In this document: positions 17,753-27,196 of the stretch, piece after piece
Position numbering within the stretch: the stretch's first letter is position 1
Layout of the letters: each line of letters begins with the position of its first letter
Assembly: GCF_001983175.1 (NCBI RefSeq)
Contig: NZ_MNPW01000014.1
Coordinates: 124,001-188,000 of the forward strand
Direction: 5' to 3'
DNA length: 64,000 bases
Origin: Pseudomonas cedrina subsp. cedrina
GTDB taxonomy: Bacteria; Pseudomonadota; Gammaproteobacteria; Pseudomonadales; Pseudomonadaceae
Translations under genes and position numbers: made by a program
Notes under the pieces: generated by a model
Told to the model about the DNA's origin: nothing
The model's input: only the letters and a program-made list of their open reading frames with translations
Database searches by the model: none

Positions 17753-19134
17753 GAGGCGGCTCCTTGTGGGCCTGGACGCAGGGCGTGTGGGTGAGCAGTC
17801 GGTGTGGACGTGGGCGGCACGCTGCCCCGTGGCGAGGTGCGCGCAAAAAACACCACCACCGCCGCCAGCAGCGATGTGGCGGCCAGGCCATACAACCCGC
17901 CTTCGATGGAGCCAGTGGTCTGCTCCAGCAAGCCGAAGGTGGTGGGCGCGACGAAGCCTCCCAGGTTGCCGACCGAATTGATCAAGGCAATCACCGCCGC
18001 AGCAATGCGCGCATCCAGGTAACCCTGGGGGATCGGCCAGAACAGTGCGGAAGCGGCCTTGAAGCCAATCGCCGCGAAACAGATAGCGACGAAGGCAAAC
18101 ACCGGCCCGCCGGTGGTGGACATGAACATGCCGAAGGCGGCAATCACCAGCATCAGCGCCACCCACGCCTGCTGGTGTTTCCATTTGCTGGCCAGGGCGG
18201 CGAAAACGTACATGGCGACGATTGAGATCAACCACGGAATAGAGTTGAACAGCCCCACCTGGAAGTCGCCCAGGTTGCCCATTTTCTTGATCATGCTCGG
18301 CAGCCAGAAGGTGGCGCCGTAGATGGTCAGGGCGATGGAAAAGTAGATAAAGCAGAACAGCGCAATCTGCCTGTCGGCGAGCAACTTGAACATCGACGGC
18401 CGCACGGTCTGGGCCGCTTCACGCGCTTGTTGCTCCGCCTCGATAGCACTGACCAGCGCGTGTTTTTCCTCCACGCTGAGCCACTTCGCCTGATGCGGAT
18501 GGGATTGCAGCCAGAACCACACAAAGCCGCAGAGCACGATCGAAGCAAAGCCCTCGATCAGGAACATCCACTGCCAGCCATGCAGGCTCAAGCCGTTGAT
18601 GTGCAGCAACGCCCCCGACACCGGCCCGGAGATGACCGAGGCAATCGCCGAACCGCTGAGGAAAATCGCCATCGCCTTGCCGCGCTCGGAGGCCGGCAGC
18701 CACTGGGTGAAGTAATAGATGACACCTGGGAAAAACCCGGCTTCGGCGGCGCCGAGGACAAAACGCAGGATATAAAAGCTGGTTTCACCCTTGACGAAGG
18801 CCATGGCCATCGCGGCCGCGCCCCAGGTGAACATGATGCGCGTCAGCCAGGCCCGTGCGCCGTAGCGTTGCAGCAGCAGGTTGGACGGCACTTCGAAGAT
18901 CGCATAGCCAATGAAAAACAACCCGGCGCCCAAGCCATAGGCCGCCGCGCCAATGCCCAGGTCGATTTCCAAATGGCTGCGCACAAAGCCGATGTTGACC
19001 CGGTCGATGTAGTTGACGATGAACATCACCACAAACAGCGGCAGTACATGACGCTTGACCTTGGCGGCGGCGCGGGCCAGCACGTTCGGGTCGGGCGGGT
19101 TCTGGAGGGTATCCAAGGGGTGACTCCCATTCAT
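17749..19134 (-). CDS. MFS transporter, anion:cation symporter family (sugar-acid uptake)
   Basis: A 461-residue inner-membrane carrier with about twelve helices. It has the ACS-family opening (FIVNYIDRVNIGFVRSHLE near residues 38-56) and the loop RFVLGAAEAGFFPGVIYYFT. Relatives import glucarate, galactarate, phthalate or tartrate; co-expression with gudD points to glucarate/galactarate-type acids. Its stop overlaps the gudD start by four bases. The ATG at 19134 lacks a strong ribosome-binding site and is preceded by an A-run (AAAAAAACAATGAAT), very like the start of the amino-acid permease at 27007. Confidence 0.88.
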   Translation of the reverse strand: MNGSHPLDTLQNPPDPNVLARAAAKVKRHVLPLFVVMFIVNYIDRVNIGFVRSHLEIDLGIGAAAYGLGAGLFFIGYAIFEVPSNLLLQRYGARAWLTRIMFTWGAAAMAMAFVKGETSFYILRFVLGAAEAGFFPGVIYYFTQWLPASERGKAMAIFLSGSAIASVISGPVSGALLHINGLSLHGWQWMFLIEGFASIVLCGFVWFWLQSHPHQAKWLSVEEKHALVSAIEAEQQAREAAQTVRPSMFKLLADRQIALFCFIYFSIALTIYGATFWLPSMIKKMGNLGDFQVGLFNSIPWLISIVAMYVFAALASKWKHQQAWVALMLVIAAFGMFMSTTGGPVFAFVAICFAAIGFKAASALFWPIPQGYLDARIAAAVIALINSVGNLGGFVAPTTFGLLEQTTGSIEGGLYGLAATSLLAAVVVFFARTSPRGSVPPTSTPTAHPHALRPGPQGAAS

Positions 19135-19181
19135 TGTTTTTTTAGGGGCGAGTCGATGATGGACGCGGAGGATTGTTCCCG

Positions 19182-19220
19182 TCTAATCTAACTTGGCATT
19201 CGATTGATACCCGGATTAGA
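19182..19220. promoter_or_regulatory. Inverted repeat in the LysR/MFS divergent promoter
   Basis: TCTAATC (19182-19188) and its exact inverse GATTAGA (19214-19220) lie between the divergent starts at 19134 and 19224, ending four bases before the regulator ATG. The position suits binding by the LysR protein itself, but no classical T-N11-A box was confirmed. Confidence 0.4.
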
Positions 19221-19223
19221 TCA

Positions 19224-20123
19224 ATGTTCGAACTGACTCAACTGCGCTGCTTCACCACCGTAGCCACCGAGCTGAATTTTCGGCGCGCGGCCGAACGGCT
19301 GAACATGACCCAACCGCCCCTCAGCCGGCAGATCCAACTGCTTGAACATCACCTGGGTGTCGAGCTGTTTACCCGCACCACCCGCAGCGTCGCGCTCACC
19401 GCCGCCGGCCGTGCGTTTTTTATCGAGGCACAGAACCTGCTGGAGCGCGCCCAGCAAGCGGCGGTGACCGCGCGACGCTTCGCCGAGGGCGACATCGGCA
19501 CGGTGAATATCAGCTTCGTCGGCAGCGCGGTGTATGAGTTTTTGCCCAGGGTGATCGCCGAGGCGCGGCTCAACCAGCCCCACGTCAAGATCGACCTGTC
19601 GGAGATGAACACCTACCAGCAATACGAAGCCCTGCGCGCCCGTCGCATCGACCTGGGCATCGTCCGCGCACCGCTGCTGGAGCCGGGTTATGCCACCGAA
19701 TGCCTGGTGCGCGAGCCCTTTGTGCTGGCCGTACCGAGCAGTCATCGACTGGCCCGGGCCGAGACAGTCAGCGTGCAGGACCTGGATGCCCAGCCATTCC
19801 TGATGTACGCGCACTCGGCCTACCCGCCGTTCAACGAACTGCTCACCGGCCTGCTGCGCTCGGCCCGCGTCGCGCCGGAGTATGTGCAGTGGCTGGGTTC
19901 GTCGCTGACCATCCTGGCACTGGTCAACGCCGGCATGGGCCTGGCGCTGGTACCGCGTTGCGCCAGCAGCGTGGTGTTCAAGAACGTGGTGTTCCGCGAT
20001 ATCGACCTGGGCGAGGGGGCGCAGAGCGAGCTGCATTTGATCTGGCGCGAGAACAACGACAACCCTGCATTTGCGATGTTGCTGGAGGGGATTCGCAGTG
20101 CGGTGCGCGATGGTTGGGCCTGA
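19224..20123 (+). CDS. LysR-family regulator of the glucarate cluster
   Basis: A 299-residue LysR protein beginning MFELTQLRCF, with the helix-turn-helix at residues 15-60 (RRAAERLNMTQPPLSRQIQ) and an effector domain resembling the BenM/CatM branch. ATG 19224 is the LysR-consistent start; the upstream in-frame extension is not conserved in type. It is divergent from the MFS-gudD pair and is the obvious candidate regulator for sugar-acid induction. Confidence 0.9.
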   Translation: MFELTQLRCFTTVATELNFRRAAERLNMTQPPLSRQIQLLEHHLGVELFTRTTRSVALTAAGRAFFIEAQNLLERAQQAAVTARRFAEGDIGTVNISFVGSAVYEFLPRVIAEARLNQPHVKIDLSEMNTYQQYEALRARRIDLGIVRAPLLEPGYATECLVREPFVLAVPSSHRLARAETVSVQDLDAQPFLMYAHSAYPPFNELLTGLLRSARVAPEYVQWLGSSLTILALVNAGMGLALVPRCASSVVFKNVVFRDIDLGEGAQSELHLIWRENNDNPAFAMLLEGIRSAVRDGWA

Positions 20124-20141
20124 GTCTACTGCCCCACAACG

Positions 20142-20305
20142 TGTAGTGAGCGGGCTTGTCGAATCGTCGCACCGCCCGCGCTGGGCTGCGAAGCGGCCCT
20201 AATAAAGACAACGCCGGCCTCCAGGTAGAACCGAATCGCCTGATTTGGGGCCGCTTCGCAGCCCAGCGCGGGCGGTGCGACGATTCGACAAGCCCGCTCA
20301 CTACA
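20142..20305. repeat. Perfect 58-bp inverted repeat
   Basis: Bases 20142-20199 and 20248-20305 are exact reverse complements over 58 positions, separated by 48 bases. The ends read TGTAGTGAGCGGGCTTGTCG and its inverse. The outer part is a REP-type core (GAGCGGGCTTG), but the arms are far longer and more exact than in other REPINs here. It lies between the LysR gene and the molybdenum hydroxylase operon. The rest of the ~350-base gap (20306-20475) is probably promoter. Confidence 0.9.
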
Positions 20306-20475
20306 TCTCAGCCGACGGGCTATCGCTCAATCCTCTTGAATACTTGCCTGATCCTGCGACTTATCGGATTTCAGATAGATAGCCCTTGCGCGCTGGTCTA
20401 GAGTTCGACAATGCGCGGCCGCCGCAACCTCAATACTAAAAATGGCCGCCTCGACCGATGACGAGCAGGTGAGCC

Positions 20476-20931
20476 ATGGAATTACGCATCAATCAGAAAA
20501 CCTATGAGGTCGACGCCGACGCCGACACGCCGCTGCTGTGGGTGATCCGCGACGACCTTGGGCTGACCGGCACCAAGTTCGGCTGCGGCCTGGCCCAGTG
20601 CGGTGCCTGTTCGGTGCTGGTGGACGGTCATGTGGTGCGCTCGTGTGTCACGCCGGTCGCAGGCGTAATCGGGCGCGAGGTCACCACCATCGAGGCCATT
20701 GAAGGCGATGCCGTGGGCAAGCGCGTGGTCGCGGCCTGGGTCGAGCGCCAGGTGGCGCAATGCGGGTACTGCCAGTCCGGGCAGGTGATGGCGGCCACTG
20801 CCCTGCTCAAGCACACCCCCGCGCCGACCGATGCGCAGATCGAAGCGGCGATGATCAACCTGTGCCGTTGCGGCACTTATAACGCCATTCGCACGGCCGT
20901 CCATGACCTGGCCAAGCAGGAGGGCGTCTGA
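20476..20931 (+). CDS. Molybdenum hydroxylase, [2Fe-2S] subunit (IorA-like)
   Basis: The small 151-residue electron-transfer subunit of a xanthine-oxidase-family aldehyde or N-heterocycle hydroxylase. The plant-type cluster motif CGLAQCGACSVL is at about residues 38-49 with its fourth Cys near 60, and the second cluster ligands are CGYCQSGQ near 97 and CRCGTY near 135. It passes electrons from the molybdenum subunit to an acceptor, here probably the cytochrome c encoded downstream. The stop overlaps the next start by one base (TGATG). The substrate is not determinable; isoquinoline oxidoreductase IorAB is the nearest named architecture. Confidence 0.9.
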   Translation: MELRINQKTYEVDADADTPLLWVIRDDLGLTGTKFGCGLAQCGACSVLVDGHVVRSCVTPVAGVIGREVTTIEAIEGDAVGKRVVAAWVERQVAQCGYCQSGQVMAATALLKHTPAPTDAQIEAAMINLCRCGTYNAIRTAVHDLAKQEGV

Positions 20932-23162
20932 TGACCATGCGCCCCGAACTGCCCGACCTGTTATCCGGTGAACCCATAAACCTGTCGCGCCGCCGCTTCC
21001 TGGCGAGCACCGCCGTGGGTGCGCTGGTGATCGGCTTCGGCCTGCCGCTCGGCTCCGCCAGGGTGCAGGCCGCCGCCACCTCGGAACGCGGCACCCAGGT
21101 GCCGGCGTTCCTGGAGATTCGTCCGGACGGTAGCGTGCGCCTGCTTAGCCCCTTCATGGAAGGTGGCCAAGGTACCCACACCGCCATGGCGCAGATCGTC
21201 GGCGAAGAACTGGATGCTGACCCCGCCACGTTCATCGTCGAAGCCGCCCCGCCCGGCGAAGCCTATGTGGTGATGGAAAACGGCATGCGCATCACCGGCG
21301 GCAGCATGTCGGTGCGCATGAGCTACCCGACCATGCGTCGTCTCGGCGCCCTCGCCCGCGCCATGTTGCTGCAGGCCGGCGCCGAGCAGTTGGGTGTGCC
21401 AGTCGCCGAATTGACCACCCAGCCTGGCCGGGTGGTGCACGCAGCGTCCGGCCGCTCGCTGGGCTACGGCGAATTGGCCGGTCGCGCCCTGGACATGCCG
21501 GTGCCCGACCCGGCCAGCATCACGCTGCGCGATCCGAGCCAGTTCCGCTGGATCGGCAAACCGGTCAAGCGTCTCGACGCCTACGACAAATCCACCGGCA
21601 AGGCGCAATACAGCATCGACCTGAAAGTCGACGGCATGCTCCACGCCGCGGTACAGCATGCGCCACGCCTGGGCATGACCGTGGGCGGCCTGCGCAACCA
21701 GTCACAGGTCGAGGGCATGAAGGGCGTGCATTCGGTGCACCTACTGCCCGGTGCGGTGGCGGTGGTGGCTGAACGCTGGTGGCACGCCAAGCGTGCGGTG
21801 GAAGCGGTTCAGGTCGACTGGCAGGAAGCGGCGGCCGACTCGAGCGTACGCGTGATGCCGGCGGACTTTTCCAGCGACAAGTACCGCGACTTCCTCGGCG
21901 CCCAGCAAGGCCCGGCCCGCGACGAGGAGAATGAAGGTGACGTGGCCGGCGCGCTGGCAGGTGCCAAGACGCGCATCGAAGCCACCTACCACAACCAGTA
22001 CGTCAACCATGCCCAGCTGGAACCGCCGTCGGCCCTGGCCCGCTACAACGCCGACGGTACGCTGGATATCTGGCTGCCCAACCAGGCGCCGGATATGTTC
22101 CGCGCCGATATCGCCAAACGCACCGGCCTGGAGGTGGCGAAGATCAACCTGCACTCGCCTTTGCTGGGCGGTTTTTTCGGCCGGCATTTCCTGTATGACT
22201 CGGCCAACCCCTACCCGCAGGCCATCGCGCTGGCCAAGGCGGTGGGTCGGCCGGTCAAGGTGATCTGGACCCGCGAGGAAGAGTTCCTGCGCGACGTATT
22301 GCGCCCGGTGGCCGTGGTCAAGTTCCGCGCCGCGCTGGACGACAAAGGCCTGCCGCTGGCGATCGAAGCCGTCAGCGCCACCGAAGGCCCGAGCGAGGCC
22401 ATCGCCGGTAAACAGGGCGAGAAAATCGACCCCACGGCCCTTGAAGGGTTGTCGGGCAAAGCCTACGCCATCCCCAACAAACGCATCGCGCAGATCTACG
22501 TCAAAGGCCCGGCGATGCTCGGCTATTGGCGTTCGGTGGGCAATTCGCTCAACGACTTTTTCTACGAAGCGTTCCTGGATGAGCTGGCCGACAAAGGCGG
22601 CCAGGATCCCTATGAATTGCGCCTGCATCTGTTGCGCGACAATTCACGGCTGACCACCCTGCTGCACGCGGTGGGCGAGTTGTCCGGCGGCTGGAAGCGT
22701 GGCCCGTTCACGGCCGAGGACGGCAGCCGACGCGCGCGCGGCGTGGCCATGGCTTCGCCGTTCGGCTCCCACGCCGCGGTGATTGCGGAAGTGTCCATCG
22801 AGAACGGCCAGGTCAAGGTCCACGATATCTGGCAAGCCATCGACCCGGGCAGCATCGTCAACCCGGCGATTGTCGAAGCTCAGGTCAATGGTGCCGTAGC
22901 GTTGGGCTTATCCCAGACGTTGCTGGAAGAAGCCGTGTACGTGGACGGCATGCCACGGGCGCGCAACTACGACCTGTATCCAATCCTGGCGGCCGCGCAG
23001 ATGGCGCGGGTGCATGTGCGGATTGTCGAAAGTGGCGAGAAGATGGGCGGTATCGGTGAACCGCCGCTGCCCGCCGTCGCGCCGGCCGTGGCCAACGCCG
23101 TGGCGCAACTGACCGGCCAGCGTATTCGCAGCCTGCCCTTGAGCCGACACACCTTCAGCTGA
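20931..23162 (+). CDS. Molybdenum hydroxylase, molybdopterin-binding catalytic subunit (IorB-like)
   Basis: A 743-residue catalytic subunit. A twin-arginine signal (SRRRFLASTAVGALVIGFG, residues 17-35) shows export in folded form. The aldehyde oxidase/xanthine dehydrogenase fold follows, with GGFFGRHF near 407 and the C-terminal GEKMGGIGEPPLPAVAPAVA carrying the conserved Glu used as catalytic base. The IorB branch normally binds a molybdopterin cytosine dinucleotide cofactor. It is translated immediately after the iron-sulfur subunit. Hydroxylation of an aldehyde or aromatic heterocycle in the periplasm is likely; the substrate is open. Confidence 0.9.
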   Translation: MTMRPELPDLLSGEPINLSRRRFLASTAVGALVIGFGLPLGSARVQAAATSERGTQVPAFLEIRPDGSVRLLSPFMEGGQGTHTAMAQIVGEELDADPATFIVEAAPPGEAYVVMENGMRITGGSMSVRMSYPTMRRLGALARAMLLQAGAEQLGVPVAELTTQPGRVVHAASGRSLGYGELAGRALDMPVPDPASITLRDPSQFRWIGKPVKRLDAYDKSTGKAQYSIDLKVDGMLHAAVQHAPRLGMTVGGLRNQSQVEGMKGVHSVHLLPGAVAVVAERWWHAKRAVEAVQVDWQEAAADSSVRVMPADFSSDKYRDFLGAQQGPARDEENEGDVAGALAGAKTRIEATYHNQYVNHAQLEPPSALARYNADGTLDIWLPNQAPDMFRADIAKRTGLEVAKINLHSPLLGGFFGRHFLYDSANPYPQAIALAKAVGRPVKVIWTREEEFLRDVLRPVAVVKFRAALDDKGLPLAIEAVSATEGPSEAIAGKQGEKIDPTALEGLSGKAYAIPNKRIAQIYVKGPAMLGYWRSVGNSLNDFFYEAFLDELADKGGQDPYELRLHLLRDNSRLTTLLHAVGELSGGWKRGPFTAEDGSRRARGVAMASPFGSHAAVIAEVSIENGQVKVHDIWQAIDPGSIVNPAIVEAQVNGAVALGLSQTLLEEAVYVDGMPRARNYDLYPILAAAQMARVHVRIVESGEKMGGIGEPPLPAVAPAVANAVAQLTGQRIRSLPLSRHTFS

Positions 23163-23178
23163 CCTTCAGGAAACGCCC

Positions 23179-24522
23179 ATGAACAACCGTCGATTCGCAA
23201 GAACCGCAGGCTGGCTGGCGCTGCCCTGCCTGGTCGCGGCAGGCCTGCTGGCCTGGTACGTCACCCGTGAGCCCGCAACACCGTTCGCACAGGAACCGGC
23301 CGCCGCCACCTTCGAGCCCGCACTGCTCAGCCGCGGTGAGTACGTCGCCCGCCTGAGCGACTGCGTGGCCTGCCACAGCCTGCCGGGCAAGGCGCCGTTC
23401 GCCGGTGGCCTGGAAATGGCCACGCCGCTGGGTGCGATTCACGCCACCAACATCACGCCGGACAAGACCACCGGGATCGGCGCCTACAGCCTGGCCGACT
23501 TCGACCGGGCGGTGCGCCAGGGCGTGGCGCCGGGTGGCCGCCGGTTGTACCCGGCCATGCCCTACCCTTCCTACGTCAAGCTCAGCGACGATGACGTGCG
23601 CGCGTTGTATGCGTTTTTCATGCAGGGCGTGCAACCGGCCAACCAGCCGAATATCCCCAGCGATATCCCCTGGCCCCTGAACATGCGCTGGCCCATCGCA
23701 CTGTGGAACGGCCTATTCGCGCCCACCGCGACCTATGCCGCCAAGGCTGAGCAGGACGCGCTGTGGAACCGTGGCGCCTACATCGTCCAGGGCCCCGGCC
23801 ACTGTGGCAGTTGCCACACGCCGCGCGGCCTGGCCTTCAACGAAAAAGCCCTGGACGAGTCCGGTGCGCCCTACCTCGCCGGCGCCCTGCTCGACGGCTG
23901 GTACGCACCGAGCCTGCGCCAAGACCCCAACACCGGGCTGGGACGCTGGAGCGAAGCGCAGATCGTGCAGTTCCTCAAGACCGGGCGCAACGCCCATGCC
24001 GTGGTCTACGGCTCGATGACCGAAGCCTTCAACAACTCGACGCAGTTCATGCGGGACGACGACCTGGCGGCCATCGCCCGTTACCTCAAGGCACTGCCCG
24101 GCGACCCGCAACGCGACGGCACGCCCTGGCAATATCAGGCGGTGACCGCGCGCCAGGACGTCCCCGGCGCCCACACCTACGCGACCCGCTGCGCCTCCTG
24201 CCATGGCCTGGACGGCAAGGGCCAGCCCGAATGGATGCCACCCCTGGCCGGCGCCACGTCGGCATTGGCCAAGGAAAGCGCCTCCGCGATCAACATCACC
24301 CTCAACGGCTCGCAACGCGTCGTGACCGCCGGCGTACCGGATGCCTACCGCATGCCGGCGTTCCGTGAGCAATTGTCCGACCAGCAGATCGCCGAAGTGC
24401 TCAGTTACGTGCGCGGGACCTGGGGCAACCACGGTGGCGCGGTGGACGCGAAGGCAGTGGGCAAGCTGCGTGGGCAGACCGACCCGGCCAGCAGCAGCCC
24501 GATCATCCTGCAGATGCGCTGA
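23179..24522 (+). CDS. Triheme cytochrome c, electron acceptor of the Mo hydroxylase
   Basis: A 447-residue exported cytochrome with three CxxCH haem sites: CVACH near residue 60, CGSCH near 208 and CASCH near 337. Each lies in a class I cytochrome c domain, as in the cytochrome subunits of membrane alcohol and gluconate dehydrogenases. An N-terminal hydrophobic segment (LALPCLVAAGLLAWYV) anchors or exports it. It follows the catalytic subunit by 16 bases with AGGAA ahead of its ATG. It should pass electrons from the hydroxylase to the respiratory chain. Confidence 0.92.
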   Translation: MNNRRFARTAGWLALPCLVAAGLLAWYVTREPATPFAQEPAAATFEPALLSRGEYVARLSDCVACHSLPGKAPFAGGLEMATPLGAIHATNITPDKTTGIGAYSLADFDRAVRQGVAPGGRRLYPAMPYPSYVKLSDDDVRALYAFFMQGVQPANQPNIPSDIPWPLNMRWPIALWNGLFAPTATYAAKAEQDALWNRGAYIVQGPGHCGSCHTPRGLAFNEKALDESGAPYLAGALLDGWYAPSLRQDPNTGLGRWSEAQIVQFLKTGRNAHAVVYGSMTEAFNNSTQFMRDDDLAAIARYLKALPGDPQRDGTPWQYQAVTARQDVPGAHTYATRCASCHGLDGKGQPEWMPPLAGATSALAKESASAINITLNGSQRVVTAGVPDAYRMPAFREQLSDQQIAEVLSYVRGTWGNHGGAVDAKAVGKLRGQTDPASSSPIILQMR

Positions 24523-24524
24523 GT

Positions 24525-25601
24525 TCAGGGCTTGAGGTTTTTTACACTGGCAAATGTCGCCTCGCCCCGTGCCTGCTCCATGACGTTCATCGGCATGGGC
24601 GCAGGCGACGCACGGATAACCGGCTTGAGCACGATGGAACGTTCGCTGTCCATCACCGAGCGTTCGTCGCTGGGCGGCACGCCGAAGTACTCCCGATAGC
24701 ATTTGGAGAAATGCGGGGTGGACACAAAGCCGCAGAGCACCGCCAACTCCACGATTGAGATCGGCGTCTGCTTGAGCAACTGCCGTGCGCGAATCAACCG
24801 TAGCCGCAGGTAGTAGCGCGAGGGTGAGCAGTGCAGGTATTTCTGGAACATGCGCTCAAGCTGTCGACGCGACAACGCCACGTAGGCGGCCAGTTCATCC
24901 AGGTCGATCGGCTCTTCCAGGTTGGCCTCCATCAATGCCACGATGTCCTGCAGCTTGGGTTGCTGGGTGCCCAACATGTGCTTCAAGGGCACACGTTGAT
25001 GGTCCTGCTCGTTGCGGATTCGCTCGTACACAAACATGTCGGAAATAGCCGCCGCCAATTCGTGCCCGTGATCACGTCCGATCAGGTGCAACATCATGTC
25101 CAACGGGGCCGTGCCGCCCGAGCTGGTGAGGCGGTCCCGGTCAAGGGTGAACAGGCTGGTACTGAGCGTCACCCGAGGAAACGCCTCCTGCATCGCCGCC
25201 AGCCATTCCCAATGCACGCTGCATTCGTAGCCATCGAGCAAGCCGGCCCGCGCCAGCACCCAACTGCCGGTACAAATGCCCCCCAGGCGCTTGGAGTAAC
25301 GGGCCTGGCCGCGTAGCCATTTGACCAGTTCGCCCGTCACGGTGGCCTGGATACCAACGCCGCCGCAGACGATCACGATATCGGCCGACGGCGCGCTGAG
25401 TATCGAACCGTCAGGGGTGATGGGCACGCCGTCACTGGCCCACACCGGGTTACCGTCGGCACTCGCCGTGTGCCATCGGTACAGCTCCTGGCCCGATAAC
25501 TGGTTGGCCATGCGCAAGGGTTCGACCGCCGAGGCCAGTGACATCAGGGTGAACTGGTCCAGCAGCAGGAAAACAATGCTGCTCACAGGGCGACCGGTCA
25601 T
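24525..25601 (-). CDS. GlxA-family transcriptional regulator (DJ-1/PfpI plus AraC domains)
   Basis: A 358-residue regulator with an N-terminal class I amidotransferase-like (DJ-1/PfpI) domain (VFLLLDQFTLMSLASAVEPL, then GICTGSWVLARAGLL near 110) and a C-terminal AraC DNA-binding domain (LSRRQLERMFQKYLHCSPSR, near 240-260, and the second helix-turn-helix ending near FSKCYREYFGVPP). Members such as GbdR, CdhR and ArgR control quaternary-amine and amino-acid catabolism. Its ATG overlaps the stop of the permease gene as ATGA, so it is probably co-transcribed with it. Confidence 0.9.
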   Translation of the reverse strand: MTGRPVSSIVFLLLDQFTLMSLASAVEPLRMANQLSGQELYRWHTASADGNPVWASDGVPITPDGSILSAPSADIVIVCGGVGIQATVTGELVKWLRGQARYSKRLGGICTGSWVLARAGLLDGYECSVHWEWLAAMQEAFPRVTLSTSLFTLDRDRLTSSGGTAPLDMMLHLIGRDHGHELAAAISDMFVYERIRNEQDHQRVPLKHMLGTQQPKLQDIVALMEANLEEPIDLDELAAYVALSRRQLERMFQKYLHCSPSRYYLRLRLIRARQLLKQTPISIVELAVLCGFVSTPHFSKCYREYFGVPPSDERSVMDSERSIVLKPVIRASPAPMPMNVMEQARGEATFASVKNLKP

Positions 25602-27007
25602 GGCGATGAGGCTGCGGCCGCGGTTTTTGCCGTGCGTTCGGGCTGCCGCGCGGTGAGCAATCCGATCAGCGAAATGACCAAGGCCAGAGCGATGGTCGAA
25701 GACACTTCAAAGCGGTGCTCGGGCGTTACCAGCATCACCGTCAAAGCGGTGCAGATAAACACGATGACCAGCCAGGTCAGCCAGGGAAACAGCCACATCT
25801 TGAAGGTCAGCGTCACGTTGCGCTGCCGCAGGATCTTGCGCATGCGCAACTGGGACACCGCGATCACCAGGTACACCAGCAAGGCGATGGCGCCTGAACT
25901 GGCCAGCAGGAACTGAAACAGCCCGGCCGGCATGAAGTAGCTGAACAGCGTCACCCCGGCGCCGAGGATCGTGCTGGCAATCACTGCCGCCCGCGGCACG
26001 CTCGCGGCCGAGGTCTTCTTCATCAGCCTGGGCGCATCGCCGCGCTTGCCCAGGGAAAACAGCATGCGCGAGGCAATGTAGATGGAAGAGTTCATGCAAC
26101 TGGCCACGGCGATCAGCACCACCACGTCCACCAGCAGCTTGGCGTGGGGAATATTCATCAGCTCCAGCGCCCGCTGATATGACCCGACCGACGCCAGCAG
26201 CGGGTCATTCCAAGGCACTACGGAGATCACCACGAAAATCGACAACACGTAGAAAACACCGATGCGCCACATCACTGAGCGCGTGGCGCGGGCAATGTTC
26301 TGCGCCGGGTTGCTGGATTCGGCCGCCGCGATGGTGACCGCCTCGGTGCCGATAAAACTGAACATGATGGTGATGAAGGCGCCGACCACCGCCGACAGCC
26401 CGTTGGGCGCGAAACCGCCATGGTCGCGCATCAACTGGCCGAGCCCGCTGGCCTCCCGCTCGGGAACCCAGCCCATCAGCACCGCGAAGCCCAGGCCGAT
26501 GAAGGCGATGATCGCGATGACCTTGGCCATGGCGAACCAGAACTCGAACTCGCCGTACTTGGACACGCTGAACAGGTTGGTGACCACCAACAAAAAGATC
26601 GACAGCAAGGCAAACAGCCAAGCGTCGATCTGCGGGAACCACTGGTTGAGGATATGCCCGGCGGCCAGGGCTTCGATGGGGATCACCAGCACCCAGAACC
26701 ACCAGTACAGCCAGCCGATGGTAAAGCCGGCCCACCGGCCGATGGCCTGGTCGGCATAGGTCGAGAATGAGCCGGTATCCGGATTGGCCACCGCCATCTC
26801 GCCGAGCATGCGCATAACCAGCACCACCAGCAGGCCGGAAAACAGATAGGCCAGCAGCACAGCAGGACCTGCCGCCGCAATCGCATGCCCGGAACCGACA
26901 AACAGCCCCGCGCCGATGATGCCCGCAATCGAAAGCATGGTGACATGACGCGGCTTGAAACCTTGCGCCAACTGGCCGTTTGAATCGTTGGAAGGGAGGC
27001 TATTCAT
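25598..27007 (-). CDS. Amino-acid permease, GABA/AAT family
   Basis: An inner-membrane amino-acid:proton symporter of about 469 residues with twelve predicted helices and the APC signature IIGAGLFVGSGHAI shortly after the N-terminus, followed by EMAVANPDTGSFSTYA. GabP and ProY-like carriers are closest by eye. I start at ATG 27007 (MNSLPSNDSNG); an upstream TTG at 27037 is less likely. It is coupled to the GlxA-type regulator, which may respond to the imported compound. The substrate is uncertain. Confidence 0.87.
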   Translation of the reverse strand: MNSLPSNDSNGQLAQGFKPRHVTMLSIAGIIGAGLFVGSGHAIAAAGPAVLLAYLFSGLLVVLVMRMLGEMAVANPDTGSFSTYADQAIGRWAGFTIGWLYWWFWVLVIPIEALAAGHILNQWFPQIDAWLFALLSIFLLVVTNLFSVSKYGEFEFWFAMAKVIAIIAFIGLGFAVLMGWVPEREASGLGQLMRDHGGFAPNGLSAVVGAFITIMFSFIGTEAVTIAAAESSNPAQNIARATRSVMWRIGVFYVLSIFVVISVVPWNDPLLASVGSYQRALELMNIPHAKLLVDVVVLIAVASCMNSSIYIASRMLFSLGKRGDAPRLMKKTSAASVPRAAVIASTILGAGVTLFSYFMPAGLFQFLLASSGAIALLVYLVIAVSQLRMRKILRQRNVTLTFKMWLFPWLTWLVIVFICTALTVMLVTPEHRFEVSSTIALALVISLIGLLTARQPERTAKTAAAASSP

Positions 27008-27196
27008 TGTTTTTTTGTTCTCGGTGATCGACGTCAAGGCGTACTGACTGAAGCGTCAGGCGATCATCATTTCTTAATGATGGGTCACCTTACGCGGCCT
27101 GACTTCAGCAAAAACAGCCTGAAAGCGTCACAGGTTGGCCTGATATCGACATTCGGCCTGGCTGACATCGGAAGAACTCGCAGGTGCAACCCAACT

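Noticed and set aside
17753..18235. A longer N-terminus for glucarate dehydratase
   Set aside because: The extra residues are a frame-shadow of the transporter; TTG 17752 has AAGGAG at the right distance and fits the family length.
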